A stretch of DNA of 64,000 bases, taken from NCBI GenBank assembly GCA_947499715.1, contig CANMPL010000002.1, forward strand, positions 124,001 to 188,000, read 5' to 3'. Below are positions 17,537 through 26,117 of the stretch, one piece after another; the stretch's first letter is position 1, and the number at the start of each line of letters is the position of its first letter. The notes beneath the pieces were generated by a model. The model was not told where the DNA came from, searched no databases, and was given only the letters and a program-made list of their open reading frames with translations. Position numbers and translations under genes: made by a program. The stretch comes from an uncultured Paracoccaceae bacterium (GTDB taxonomy: Bacteria > Pseudomonadota > Alphaproteobacteria > Rhodobacterales > Rhodobacteraceae).

Positions 17537-18151
17537 ATGATGCGCGCAACCCTTCTGGGACTTCTGATTTGCGGTCCTGCAATGGCCGATCCAGTGCAAA
17601 ATGTCGTCGCCGCGGCAGAGCGGTCATTTGACCAGATGCCGCGGGTGGAGCGGGTCGATCAGATCGCGGGGCATTGCGGGGCTGACGCTACCGTTGATCC
17701 ACATGCCGTGTTTTGCACCAGTCAGAATGTGATCTATCGGGCCGATGCAGGTCAGACCGAGGGGCAAGATCTTTACTTTGTGGCACATCTTTTTGGTCAT
17801 GCGGTGCAGGTGCGCCATGGGATCGCGGATGTCGCTCTGCGCACGATTAGCGCCAACCGTGACCGCGAGACCGAATTGCGCCGGGACGTCGAACGCATGG
17901 TCGATTGCCTTGCCGGTGTGATTTTGTCGGCTGCAGGGGTGCAGGACTACAATCTGGAACAGGAATTTGCGGCTGAACCCTTTGCCAGACCGCATTGGGG
18001 CCGTGATCCGTTATCCCGCGGACCTTGGGTTGAACTGGGGCTGCAAGAGCGGGCGATATGGTTAGCCAAAGGGCTGGAAACGCAAGATCCCGGCGTGTGC
18101 GACACCGATAATTTCCCTGCCGATCTGGCTGTCGCAGCCTTTCGTCGTTGA
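17537..18151 (+). CDS. YpfJ-like metallopeptidase homologue lacking catalytic residues
   Basis: This 204-residue protein has a signal peptide (MMRATLLGLLICGPAMA). The central segment FVAHLFGHAVQVRHG aligns in my reading with the HExxH helix of YpfJ-type neutral zinc peptidases (usual form HEVGHHVQ), and MVDCLAGVILSAAG with their ELQADCxAGV segment. Here the catalytic Glu is Leu (HLFGH) and the third-ligand Glu is not conserved, so it is probably a non-enzymatic relative. The start is the first of two adjacent ATGs at 17537. It follows the VPLPA-CTERM gene by 39 bases. Confidence 0.6.
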   Translation: MMRATLLGLLICGPAMADPVQNVVAAAERSFDQMPRVERVDQIAGHCGADATVDPHAVFCTSQNVIYRADAGQTEGQDLYFVAHLFGHAVQVRHGIADVALRTISANRDRETELRRDVERMVDCLAGVILSAAGVQDYNLEQEFAAEPFARPHWGRDPLSRGPWVELGLQERAIWLAKGLETQDPGVCDTDNFPADLAVAAFRR

Positions 18152-18200
18152 CGCGGCCAGCGCGCGGCGTAGGTTCAGGCCAAGCAACAGGAGCGCGCCC

Positions 18201-19439
18201 ATGTCTGACCATATTGATCCCGAAAAACTGAACCGTTTGGCAGAGGTCGCGGTGCGCACCGGCGTGAACCTGCAGCCGGGCCAGGACCTGATCATCACCG
18301 CACCGATGGCGGCCTTGCCATTGGTCCGGTTGATCACGGAACACGCTTACAAAGCGGGTGCAGGACAGGTTCTGCCGTTCTTCAGCGACGACGCCATCAC
18401 GCTGGCGCGGTTCGAATATGGGGCGGACGAGAGTTTCGACAAAGCGCCCGGCTGGTTCTTTGAGGGCATGGGTAAGGCGTTCAAAGAGGGCGCGGCACGT
18501 ATGGCGGTCTCGGCCGAAGATCCGATGCTGCTGGCCGATGTGGACCCCGCCAAGGTCGCGCGGGTCAGTAAGGCGACATCCATTGCCCGCAAGCCCGCCA
18601 TGGACCCGATTGTCGGGTTCGAGGTGAACTGGAACATCGTGGCCTACCCCGGCGAGGGCTGGGCGGCACAGGTGTTCCCCGACCTGCCGGTGGAAGAGGC
18701 GCAGGGCAAGCTAATGGACGCGATCTATGCGGCCTCGCGGCTAGAGGGCGACGACCCAGTCGCCAATTGGGAAGCGCATACCGCAGAGCTGAAAAAGCGG
18801 GTCAAATGGTTGAACGATCACAACTTTGCCAGCCTGCATTACACCGGGCCCGGCACCGATCTGATGCTGGGACTGGCCGAAGGGCACATCTGGAAAGGTG
18901 GGGCGTCGCCCGCGCTGAATGGCGTGGTTTGTCAGCCGAACATCCCCACCGAAGAGGTCTTTACCTGCCCGCACGCCTATAAGGTCGATGGCACTGTGTC
19001 GGCCACCAAGCCGCTGGCACATCAGGGCACCGTGATCGAGGATATTACGGTCCGGTTTGAAGCGGGCAAGATCGTGGAGGCAACGGCCAGCAAGGGCCAG
19101 GACGTGTTCCGCGAATTGCTTGCGGTGGACGATGGTGCCAGCCGGATTGGCGAAGTGGCGCTGGTGCCGCATTCCTCGCCCATTTCGCAGTCGGGTGTGC
19201 TGTTCTTCAACACGCTATTTGATGAAAATGCCTCCTGCCATATCGCGCTTGGCCAATGTTATGCCGACACGATTGAGGGTGGGTCAGAGCTGTCGCCAGA
19301 AGAACTGAAGCAAAAGGGCGGCAACCAAAGCCTGATCCATGTGGATTGGATGATGGGCAGCGACGCGGTGGATATCGACGGCATCACCCGCGCGGGCGAG
19401 CGCGTGCCTGTGATGCGCGGCGGTGAATGGGCGAGCTAG
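18201..19439 (+). CDS. Aminopeptidase of the M29 (AmpS/AmpT) family
   Basis: This 412-residue cytosolic metallo-aminopeptidase releases N-terminal amino acids. It is full length, with the C-terminal metal-site motifs of M29 enzymes: PTEEVFTCP, SRIGEVALVPHSSP, NASCHIALGQCY and LIHVDWMMGS. The ATG follows an AACAGGAG ribosome site. Its stop codon overlaps the stop of the convergent minus-strand hydrolase (shared CTAG at 19436-19439). Confidence 0.93.
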   Translation: MSDHIDPEKLNRLAEVAVRTGVNLQPGQDLIITAPMAALPLVRLITEHAYKAGAGQVLPFFSDDAITLARFEYGADESFDKAPGWFFEGMGKAFKEGAARMAVSAEDPMLLADVDPAKVARVSKATSIARKPAMDPIVGFEVNWNIVAYPGEGWAAQVFPDLPVEEAQGKLMDAIYAASRLEGDDPVANWEAHTAELKKRVKWLNDHNFASLHYTGPGTDLMLGLAEGHIWKGGASPALNGVVCQPNIPTEEVFTCPHAYKVDGTVSATKPLAHQGTVIEDITVRFEAGKIVEATASKGQDVFRELLAVDDGASRIGEVALVPHSSPISQSGVLFFNTLFDENASCHIALGQCYADTIEGGSELSPEELKQKGGNQSLIHVDWMMGSDAVDIDGITRAGERVPVMRGGEWAS

Positions 19440-20401
19440 CCTGTGATCCGGTTGTGCAGGCGTTTCATGATCTTGCGCAGCCCGCCGGGGGAGCTGGCTT
19501 GCGCCAAGATGTCTTTGCGGCCCTCTGCGGTTTTGGCTTTTGATGCGGCAGCATTGAACCCAGCTTTCTTACGCTCTTTTTTCACGATCTGAGAGAATAC
19601 CGTGGAGGACTTGACCCGGTCTTTTTTGACAAGCTGTTTGAAATAGCGCTCTTGCGACCGGCGCCCGCGAAGCGCGGCATAAAACGGCGTCAGATCATCG
19701 GTTTGACCTAGCGCGTAGGCCAGCAAGGGTTTCGCTGCCTTCAGTTTCACCAAAGGAATTGCGATGCCGTGGCCCTGAAAGGGGGTGCTGATGTGGTGAA
19801 GGTTGGGTTGGTTCAGTCGCGCAACATGGGCGCGGTCCAAGGCGTGATGGGTGTCATAGACACATAACACCCGCTTCGCAGAAAGCGATTTTCCGATGGC
19901 GTCATTATTTGACCCGGTCCAGTCCTGTTGGCGAGCGACCGGGAAACGGTCTTCCCATGGCACAAGATCCCGGTTCAGGGTCGTTTGGGGCGAAAGCGCC
20001 AGAACCGTCGTGGCTTGCACCTGATCGGCAAAGGCAATCGCGGCAAAGCCGCCCATCGACGTGCCATAGGTCACGACATTACGGAACTGGCTAAACAGCC
20101 CGGATGCGCGCAACTGGGCCAGCGCGGGGGACAGACACGGGGCCTGATACCAATCACCCGCCTTGGGCTTCACTGCGATATGCGACACGCGCTGCGCACG
20201 AAAGAGCTTGGCACCCCAGCCGTGGCGGAACACGTCTGTTTCAGAAAATTCCCCTTGGGCGTTTTCAAAGGTGATCACAAGCGTGTCGGCGTCGTAGATG
20301 TAGCCGTCCAGGACGTAGCGCCCGGTGTCGAACAGCAGGTGATGCGCCCAATGGGCAGGGTCCGCCAGCTTCATGGGTTGGAATGCAGTTAAATCTGTCA
20401 C
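19436..20401 (-). CDS. Alpha/beta hydrolase-like protein of unknown substrate
   Basis: This 321-residue protein has a hydrolase nucleophile elbow in [16 protein letters not shown] (about residues 110-125) and a late His in QGHGIAI. A basic C-terminal extension (about residues 240-321, rich in Lys/Arg) is unusual. Similar proteins occur near polysaccharide genes, but nothing here supports that. A GTG start at 20401 is taken; an ATG nine codons later has no better ribosome site. Confidence 0.6.
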   Translation of the reverse strand: MTDLTAFQPMKLADPAHWAHHLLFDTGRYVLDGYIYDADTLVITFENAQGEFSETDVFRHGWGAKLFRAQRVSHIAVKPKAGDWYQAPCLSPALAQLRASGLFSQFRNVVTYGTSMGGFAAIAFADQVQATTVLALSPQTTLNRDLVPWEDRFPVARQQDWTGSNNDAIGKSLSAKRVLCVYDTHHALDRAHVARLNQPNLHHISTPFQGHGIAIPLVKLKAAKPLLAYALGQTDDLTPFYAALRGRRSQERYFKQLVKKDRVKSSTVFSQIVKKERKKAGFNAAASKAKTAEGRKDILAQASSPGGLRKIMKRLHNRITG

Positions 20402-20488
20402 GAAATCTCGGGTCGTTGGGAATTCTGGCCTCTTGTATCAGTGGTACGCGATGTGGCAAGTAACACCCAGCCAAACCGGAGCTTTCTT

Positions 20489-20800
20489 ATGCGCGCCAGA
20501 ATCTATCGTCCCGCCCGTACCGCAATGTCTTCGGGCACAGCCAAGACCAAGCAATGGGTGCTGGACTATGAAAAGGACAGTGCCCGCGAGATTGATCCGC
20601 TGATGGGCTGGACGTCGTCCGACGACACGCAAAGTCAGGTCCGACTGACCTTTGACAGCAAAGAGGCCGCCGTTGCCTATGCCCGTGAAAACGGGATTGA
20701 TGCCGTGGTGACAGAGCCCAAGCCGCGCAAAGCCAACATCCGCCCCGGCGGCTATGGCGAAAATTTTGCGACGAACCGGCGTGGTGTTTGGACGCATTAG
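20489..20800 (+). CDS. NADH dehydrogenase NDUFS4-like accessory protein
   Basis: This 103-residue protein belongs to the ETC complex I subunit (NDUFS4, 18 kDa) family found in alphaproteobacteria and mitochondria. Signature regions are [45 protein letters not shown] and a C-terminal [16 protein letters not shown]. It stabilises the peripheral arm of complex I. As usual in this group it is encoded alone, away from the nuo operon. The start at 20489 matches the family; the upstream extension from 20441 does not. It is followed by tRNA-Arg. Confidence 0.88.
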   Translation: MRARIYRPARTAMSSGTAKTKQWVLDYEKDSAREIDPLMGWTSSDDTQSQVRLTFDSKEAAVAYARENGIDAVVTEPKPRKANIRPGGYGENFATNRRGVWTH

Positions 20801-20845
20801 GCCCTTGCCAAGGGCTATCACGTCAAGCCATATCGGGGCCAGAGC

Positions 20846-20922
20846 GGTCCCTTAGCTCAGCTGGATAGAGCAGCCGACTTCTAATCGGCAGGCCGAGGGT
20901 TCGAATCCTTCAGGGACCGCCA
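20846..20922 (+). tRNA. tRNA-Arg (anticodon TCT)
   Basis: This is a complete cloverleaf with acceptor stem GGTCCCT/AGGGACC, D arm GCTC..GAGC, anticodon stem GCCGA/TCGGC with loop CTTCTAA (anticodon TCT, 20880-20882), T arm with GGTTCGAATCC, discriminator G and an encoded CCA. It reads AGA (and AGG) codons. Confidence 0.96.
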
Positions 20923-21312
20923 ATCTCATGCGCTTGGTTGTCAGATGTGTTTGGCATTTAAGTCCTGTTGGGGTCCAACATCATGCTGCGTGGATGAAGT
21001 GATATCTAGGCGAGTTGGAGCAAAAGTCAGCTATGCCCTTATTGAACATCATTCGACTGCCCCGGATCGGAACAAGCGAAGCGCCGATCCATCGCCGGCC
21101 CGCCCCCCGGGCAGGCGATTTCTCTGATCTTGGTATGTCTCCGCGGTGTTACGCTAAAGCCGAATGATAAAGTACCATACGACTTCACTCTGGTCGCCAA
21201 CCCGCGAGCCGCCGACGGATCGGCGAAACGCGATGGCACCTAAGTCCCGCTGATCTGACTTTGACCTGCGCCTTCACCCGTTTGTTTTGCCTAGAATTCT
21301 ATGGGCGGCTCA
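20923..21312. other. Gene-free 390-base stretch after tRNA-Arg
   Basis: I see no convincing gene here. Base composition is somewhat more AT-rich and open frames are short, with no recognisable protein. No repeat of the tRNA 3' end, as would mark an integrated element, was found. Confidence 0.5.
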
Positions 21313-22230
21313 TCAAGTCTTGCGCCATTCCAGAAAGTTCAGGATGGCCTGCCGGGTGATGTCGCCGCGGGTGCTGTGGCGGTGGTTTTCCAGCAGGCGG
21401 CCATAAAGCTGCGTACCGATGAAAAAGGGCAGAATGGTTTCAACCTCTGACAGGGGCAGTGCCTTGCCAGTCAGGATCGCGGCAAAATCGGCGCGGGGCA
21501 CACCGCAGAGCGAGGGGCCGGGTGCGGGGCAGTGGATGGTGCTCCAGGCCAGAAATTTGGCGATGTCGCGCGCGACGGGCAGCCATGCGGTGCCTTGCAC
21601 ATCAATGCCCGTCATTACGCCGTCGGCGTAATGCAGGTTGATCGCTGCGAAATCGCCGTGGGTGGCGGCTTGGGTGACACGGGCGCCGCGCAGGTCCGTC
21701 GCCATGTCCGTCAAACTGTCCATCAGCGTCGTCAACAACCCTTCGTCAAGCAGCGGGATCTGCCGCGAGGACAGGCGTTTGAGCCAATAGCCGGGGCCGA
21801 AATCTGCTGTGCGGTGGCGCGGGCCAATATATGCCGTCAGCCATGCCCCGGCCTGCTGCATCAGTGCCGCCCGCTCTGCCGGGGGGGCCGCAGCGATCAC
21901 GCCAGTCAGCCGTTCGCCGGGGGCGTTGGACAGAACCAGAAGGCCAAGATCAGGGCGTGCCAAAAGGCAGCGGTTTATCTGGAGCGGGCCGGTCGACAGA
22001 CGCGGGGCGACGGCGGCAAGCTCGGTCTGCGCATCCGTGACGATCTGTGCGGCGTTTTCGGTCTGGAACCATTTCAGCACGGCTGGCAGTTCACCGTATT
22101 GGCCAGCGAAGACGCGGCTGCTCGCGCCGATTTTCAGCGTCTCGGTGACCACGCAAAGCGGCACGCTGGCGACATGCGCACGGGCAGCGGCGAGGGCAGA
22201 GGCACGATCGGCATCAGTAAAGCGCGACAA
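21313..22230 (-). CDS. Aminoglycoside-phosphotransferase/choline-kinase-fold protein
   Basis: This 305-residue protein has the kinase-like APH fold hallmarks: ATHGDFAAINLHY (the HGDxxxxN catalytic-loop motif, about residues 190-200) followed by MTGIDVQG (metal-binding Asp). Near the N-terminus VFAGQYGELPAVLKWF may hold the ATP-binding Lys. Substrate is unknown, perhaps a small alcohol or sugar; it need not be a resistance enzyme. It starts at a TTG with a poor ribosome site, so the N-terminus is uncertain. Confidence 0.65.
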   Translation of the reverse strand: MSRFTDADRASALAAARAHVASVPLCVVTETLKIGASSRVFAGQYGELPAVLKWFQTENAAQIVTDAQTELAAVAPRLSTGPLQINRCLLARPDLGLLVLSNAPGERLTGVIAAAPPAERAALMQQAGAWLTAYIGPRHRTADFGPGYWLKRLSSRQIPLLDEGLLTTLMDSLTDMATDLRGARVTQAATHGDFAAINLHYADGVMTGIDVQGTAWLPVARDIAKFLAWSTIHCPAPGPSLCGVPRADFAAILTGKALPLSEVETILPFFIGTQLYGRLLENHRHSTRGDITRQAILNFLEWRKT

Positions 22231-22336
22231 TGGGCAAACTTTCGCGTGTCATGAAAGGTTAACAAAAAGGACGTGCAAGGCACGCAATATCTGGTAGCTT
22301 GCCGCAAAACAGACCCAAGGTCGAGCAGGCAGGACG

Positions 22337-22807
22337 ATGAAAACCATTTACTTTTGCGCGCTTCTCGCGCTTGCGGCTTGTGCTGCGCCGCCTCAGGTGT
22401 CGCGCAGCCAGATGTCCTTGATCGAGACGCCACAGGTCTCTGTCGGGCAAGTGCTTAATCAGATGCGGGCGCAAAATGGGCTTGCGCCGATGCGCCGCAA
22501 CGCGACGCTGGATCGGATCGCACAGGCCCATGCGGCTGAGATGGTCGCCACGGGCAATTTCTCTCATCAAGGGCGCGACGGGCGCGGGTCATGGCAAAGG
22601 GCGCAGGCGGCGGGATACAACCCCCGGCTTGTGGCCGAGAATATCGCCTGGGGCCCGTTTGAGACGGGTGAGGTGCTGCAATTGTGGCAGGGCCGAGCCG
22701 ATCACAGGTCCAACCAGATGCACCCGCGCGCAAAGGAATTCGGTCTGGGCGTGGCCGGTCAAGGGTCACGCCGTCACTGGGTTCTGGTGGTGGGCACCGC
22801 GTTTTAG
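22337..22807 (+). CDS. CAP/SCP-domain lipoprotein
   Basis: This 156-residue protein has a lipoprotein signal (LALAACAAP, Cys about 15). Its CAP (SCP/PR-1) domain shows the family's features: LNQMRAQNGLAPM, LDRIAQAHAAEMVATGNFSHQG, VAENIAWG and a C-terminal HWVLVVG. Bacterial CAP proteins are envelope-located and of unclear biochemical role. It is divergent from the kinase-like gene and convergent with the CdsA-like gene. Confidence 0.85.
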   Translation: MKTIYFCALLALAACAAPPQVSRSQMSLIETPQVSVGQVLNQMRAQNGLAPMRRNATLDRIAQAHAAEMVATGNFSHQGRDGRGSWQRAQAAGYNPRLVAENIAWGPFETGEVLQLWQGRADHRSNQMHPRAKEFGLGVAGQGSRRHWVLVVGTAF

Positions 22808-22829
22808 CGGCCAGCCTTGTCTCACGACG

Positions 22830-23810
22830 TCAGACGGACCACAGATACCGCGTAACGTGGTAAAAGATGGGTGCCGCAAAAACCACGCTATCCAGCTGAT
22901 CGACGAAACCGCCCTGACCCGGAATGAGGTGTGACCAATCCTTGACGCCGCGGTCACGTTTGATCGCTGCAAAGACCAGATTGCCGAACATGCCCACCAG
23001 GGAGGCCATTGCCGCCATCAGCGCCGCGCCGATGACGCCAAAGGGTGTGAGCCACGCCAGAAAGCCGCCGATAACGGCCGCCGATGCAACACCGCAGGCC
23101 AGCCCTTCCCACGTCTTGGGCGACAGGTCCGGTGCGATGCGGGTCTTGCCAATGCGGCGGCCAAAGAAGAAATCCAGCAGATCCCCTAATTGCACCACAA
23201 CGATCAGGAAGGCGATCAGCAGCACGCCGCGTTCGCCATAGCCGGGAATATCCAGCGACATCAGCGCAGGCACGTGGCTGACGCAGAAGACGGTGATCAT
23301 CAACCCCCACTGCGTTTCGGCCACGCGGGTCATAAAGCGGGTGTAATTGCCACGCAGGGCGCTGACGATGGGCAGCAGCAGGAAGGCATAGACGGGAATA
23401 AAGACCGTAAAGATCCCATGCCACCCCATCCATACAAAGATATATTGCAGGGGCAAAACCGCAAAGAAAGCCAGCGCCAGTGACATGTGATCCGCACGGT
23501 TCTTGGCCGTCAGCGTCAGAAATTCGCGCATCGCCGCAAAGCTGGCGAACAGGAAAAGGATCACGACACCCAGCCGCCCCGTGATCAGCGCCAAAGAGAT
23601 CAGCGCCACCATCGCCCACCAGCTTTCAACGCGGGTCATATAGGTATCAAGCACGGGGTTCTGGGTGCCCGGCATCTGACGGGCACGGATCAACTCTCCA
23701 AAAAGCGTCAGAACAACCAGAACACCAAAACCGGCCAATGCCAGCAAGACAATGCTGCCAGTTGTGCCTGCCATCGCGGCCTCGAGGATGGGGTTGCTTG
23801 CGGGGTTCAT
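22830..23810 (-). CDS. Phosphatidate cytidylyltransferase-like membrane enzyme (CdsA family)
   Basis: This 326-residue polytopic membrane protein has the CDP-alcohol-forming signature near its C-terminus: KRDRGVKDWSHLIPGQGG followed by VDQLDS. CdsA makes CDP-diacylglycerol from phosphatidate and CTP. It lacks the usual neighbours of the canonical cdsA (uppS, dxr, rseP). Instead it overlaps by four bases an acyltransferase, so it may be a second, specialised paralogue acting on the acyltransferase product. Confidence 0.85.
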   Translation of the reverse strand: MNPASNPILEAAMAGTTGSIVLLALAGFGVLVVLTLFGELIRARQMPGTQNPVLDTYMTRVESWWAMVALISLALITGRLGVVILFLFASFAAMREFLTLTAKNRADHMSLALAFFAVLPLQYIFVWMGWHGIFTVFIPVYAFLLLPIVSALRGNYTRFMTRVAETQWGLMITVFCVSHVPALMSLDIPGYGERGVLLIAFLIVVVQLGDLLDFFFGRRIGKTRIAPDLSPKTWEGLACGVASAAVIGGFLAWLTPFGVIGAALMAAMASLVGMFGNLVFAAIKRDRGVKDWSHLIPGQGGFVDQLDSVVFAAPIFYHVTRYLWSV

Positions 23811-24478
23811 GGCGCGGCCTCTTCGGGTTCAGCCGGGCGCAAGTCAGCCAACGCGGCAGAGGCGCGGGCCAAAAAGTCGTCCTTGCTTTCGTCCGGTCCA
23901 ATGTGAAGCGGTGCGCCAAAGGTCACGGTGCAGATCAGGGGCAAGGGAATGACTTCCCCCTTTGGCATGATGGAATTGAGATTGGCGACCCAAGTTGGCA
24001 CCAAATCCACTTCGGGAAAGGCTTTGCCCATGTTGTAGATCCCCGCCTTGAACGGCAGCAGCGGGTCGGGCCCCATGTTGCGGCCCCCTTCGGGAAAGAT
24101 GATCAGGCTGTCGCCGGTCGCCATCGCCTCTAGGATTTTGGCCATCGGGTCGTCGTTCACCTCGCGGCGTCGGTCGATCAGCACGGCCCGAAACACTTCA
24201 CCCCCCGCAAAGGCGCGCAGCTTGTTCTTCAGCCAGTAATCGGCGGCGGCCACGGGGCGGGTCTGGCGGCGAATGGCCGGCGGCAGAACCGACCAGATCA
24301 TCGGCATATCCCCGTTAGATGTGTGGTTGGCAAAGAAGATCCGCTGTTTCGGCACAGGTTCGATCCCCTGCCAATCGGCGCGCACAGCGGTCAAGAACCG
24401 CACAAAAAGGCGGATGATATTGCCGACGATGTCGGCGGCAAAGCGGCGCAAGGCGGTCAGAATGCTATTCATATTCAA
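23807..24478 (-). CDS. 1-acyl-glycerol-3-phosphate acyltransferase-like (PlsC family)
   Basis: This 223-residue acyltransferase has the HX4D-type motif in NHTSNGD (about residues 51-57), FPEGGR (in place of FPEGTR, about 129-134) and a basic region LIDRRREVNDDP. Enzymes of this family acylate lysophosphatidate or related lipids on the inner membrane. Its stop overlaps the start of the CdsA-like gene (ATGA), giving consecutive steps in phospholipid synthesis. Confidence 0.82.
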   Translation of the reverse strand: MNMNSILTALRRFAADIVGNIIRLFVRFLTAVRADWQGIEPVPKQRIFFANHTSNGDMPMIWSVLPPAIRRQTRPVAAADYWLKNKLRAFAGGEVFRAVLIDRRREVNDDPMAKILEAMATGDSLIIFPEGGRNMGPDPLLPFKAGIYNMGKAFPEVDLVPTWVANLNSIMPKGEVIPLPLICTVTFGAPLHIGPDESKDDFLARASAALADLRPAEPEEAAP

Positions 24479-24531
24479 AGTTTGCCTTGTTGTTGGCGGG
24501 TTGCAAGCTTTCTGTGCAGACGCGTGCCGCG

Positions 24532-24921
24532 TTAGCCGTCATGGGGGATCACATCATCCCAAGGTTGGGCGGAAGCGGCATAGATCGACTTGGCCGGCAC
24601 GTAGTTCTCTGGTGTATCGAGTGATCCTGCATGAATGTAGATCCGGTCGCTCGATCGTTCGCTGCGGCGGGTCAATTGCGATCCGCAGGTCGGGCAGAAT
24701 CCGCTGAACGTCGATTTACCCGATCCGCCTGTCATTTCGAAGATCTGGCAGGACGCGCTGATTTCAAAAGTCGCGCGGTCAAGCGGCAGCATATCGGCAT
24801 GTCCGGTCCCGGTCAGTTGCTGGCAGTCGCGGCAGTGGCATCGAAAGGCCGGAACATCAGACCGTTGGCCTGCGTAGCGCACGCGGCCACATTTGCAGCC
24901 GCCTGTGATCTTGTTTTCCAT
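24532..24921 (-). CDS. GFA/CENP-V-domain zinc protein
   Basis: This 129-residue protein belongs to the GFA family (glutathione-dependent formaldehyde-activating enzyme-like; zinc-binding CENP-V fold). Zinc ligands are seen in GGCKCGRVRY, RCHCRDCQ and SGFCPTCGSQL. Most single-domain members have no proven function. It is monocistronic, just downstream of the psp operon terminator. Confidence 0.88.
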   Translation of the reverse strand: MENKITGGCKCGRVRYAGQRSDVPAFRCHCRDCQQLTGTGHADMLPLDRATFEISASCQIFEMTGGSGKSTFSGFCPTCGSQLTRRSERSSDRIYIHAGSLDTPENYVPAKSIYAASAQPWDDVIPHDG

Positions 24922-25015
24922 GTCGAACCCTCCGTGGGGACCAGTTTAGGGCAGGATTGGCCATCTGTCAGTGTCTGCCGTCTTTTCCGGTGTGTTTGCC
25001 CTTGGCGGATGGAAA

Positions 25016-25040
25016 CGCCCCGAAGAAGATCTTCGGGGCG
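25016..25040 (-). terminator. Terminator of the pspA-yiaA operon
   Basis: An eleven-base perfect stem CGCCCCGAAGA/TCTTCGGGGCG with a three-base loop lies nine bases past the YiaA stop. On the minus strand a short T-run follows. Confidence 0.7.
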
Positions 25041-25048
25041 CGCCGTGA

Positions 25049-25333
25049 TTATTTGATGTCGGCGTCGACATATTCCGACAGAAGCTTTTCGTTGCGCGCG
25101 TCTTCCAGCCGCTGGATGCGGTCGTCGGACAGGCGTTCGTCGAAGCGGTATTTGACGAAGTTCACCAAGGCCAGCGTCAGCAACAGGATGCCGATGCCCC
25201 AGTAGCCCTTTGTCGCCAGCGGCACGTCGGGGGACATGTAGAGCGAAAGCGCGAGCATCCCATAGGCCACCACGACGGCGAAGCCATTGAAGAACATGAT
25301 AAGGGCGTTGTCTGATTTGAATGTATTTTGCAT
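25049..25333 (-). CDS. YiaA/YiaB-type inner-membrane protein
   Basis: This 94-residue protein has two predicted transmembrane helices (about residues 11-31 and 41-60) followed by a charged cytoplasmic helix (FDERLSDDRIQRLEDARNEK). This is the YiaAB two-helix layout. It is 24 bases downstream of pspA and precedes a terminator, so it is the second gene of a TetR-controlled envelope-stress operon and may help bring PspA to the membrane (inference). Confidence 0.75.
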   Translation of the reverse strand: MQNTFKSDNALIMFFNGFAVVVAYGMLALSLYMSPDVPLATKGYWGIGILLLTLALVNFVKYRFDERLSDDRIQRLEDARNEKLLSEYVDADIK

Positions 25334-25357
25334 TGGACTGTCTCCTACTTGAGTCGA

Positions 25358-26032
25358 TTATTTCTTGGTTTTCAGGCGGTTGAGCACGTCTTGTGCGGTC
25401 GCCCGTGTTGGATCGCCGTAGCCTGCGTCGGCCATGCGGTCGATGATGCCACCCTGATTAAGGTCGCGATTGATCTCGGCCACGATCTGGCTTTGTTCAA
25501 ACGGGTCATCCTTGCCGATAACGCGGGCGATCAACTCTTCGGCCTCTTCACTGGCAGAGGTCTGGCTGATCGAGCCAAGCTTCATCTGGATATCCTGTTC
25601 GCGGCGGACGGCACGGGCCTGGATGGCGCCTTGCTTGAGGTCGATGATCCGGCGGTGACCGTTTTCGATCGAGTTGCGCAGGCGCATGACCTTTTGTTCC
25701 AGCCGCGCGCAGGTTTCATTGCGCAGCGCCAGTTCGTTTTCCATCTGCGCAATGGCCTCGGCCGCTTGCAGGGCCATATCTTCGTTTTTGGCCTCAAGAG
25801 CTTCGGTTGCGCGGGCGGTCAGATCGCTGATCCGCTTTTGCAGGTTACTGCGTTGGGCATTCTCAGAGCGTTGGCGCTGGATCAGGCTGGCAAGCGTTGC
25901 TTTGGCGGCCTTCAGTGAGCCTTCGGCCTCGCGGATTTTCTGGTCGATCAACTCAATCGCAAAAGCATCACGCACGCGGTCCTCGGCGCGGGCATTGGCC
26001 CCGACGATCAGTGTGGAAAGTGTCTTGAACAT
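25358..26032 (-). CDS. PspA/IM30-family membrane-stress protein
   Basis: This 224-residue protein is almost entirely predicted coiled coil (about residues 25-185). It has the PspA/IM30 opening MFKTLSTLIVGANARAEDRV with an amphipathic N-terminal helix. Family members form ESCRT-III-like assemblies that support damaged inner membranes. A GGAG lies just upstream of ATG 26032. No PspF, PspB or PspC is nearby; instead the promoter holds three copies of a palindrome also found before the adjacent TetR gene. Confidence 0.83.
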   Translation of the reverse strand: MFKTLSTLIVGANARAEDRVRDAFAIELIDQKIREAEGSLKAAKATLASLIQRQRSENAQRSNLQKRISDLTARATEALEAKNEDMALQAAEAIAQMENELALRNETCARLEQKVMRLRNSIENGHRRIIDLKQGAIQARAVRREQDIQMKLGSISQTSASEEAEELIARVIGKDDPFEQSQIVAEINRDLNQGGIIDRMADAGYGDPTRATAQDVLNRLKTKK

Positions 26033-26047
26033 CTGTCTAACTCCTCG

Positions 26048-26117
26048 TGAACGCTGTTCATGAATTGGATATAGAAGTTGAATGAACGATGTTCAAGAAA
26101 AAAATGAACGACGTTCA
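26048..26117 (-). promoter_or_regulatory. pspA promoter with three TetR operators
   Basis: Three 13-base palindromes of form TGAAC-N3-GTTCA occur: TGAACGCTGTTCA (26048-26060), TGAACGATGTTCA (26083-26095) and TGAACGACGTTCA (26105-26117, overlapping the tetR stop). On the minus strand a sigma-70-like promoter TTGAAC (26096-26091), 17-base spacer, TATATC (26073-26068) sits exactly among them. Operator 2 covers the -35 box and operator 1 covers the likely start site, a classic repression layout. Confidence 0.78.

Noticed and set aside
20846-21312. tRNA-Arg as an integration site with a genomic island
   Set aside because: No integrase, no repeat of the tRNA 3' end and normal chromosomal genes follow, so only an unexplained spacer remains.
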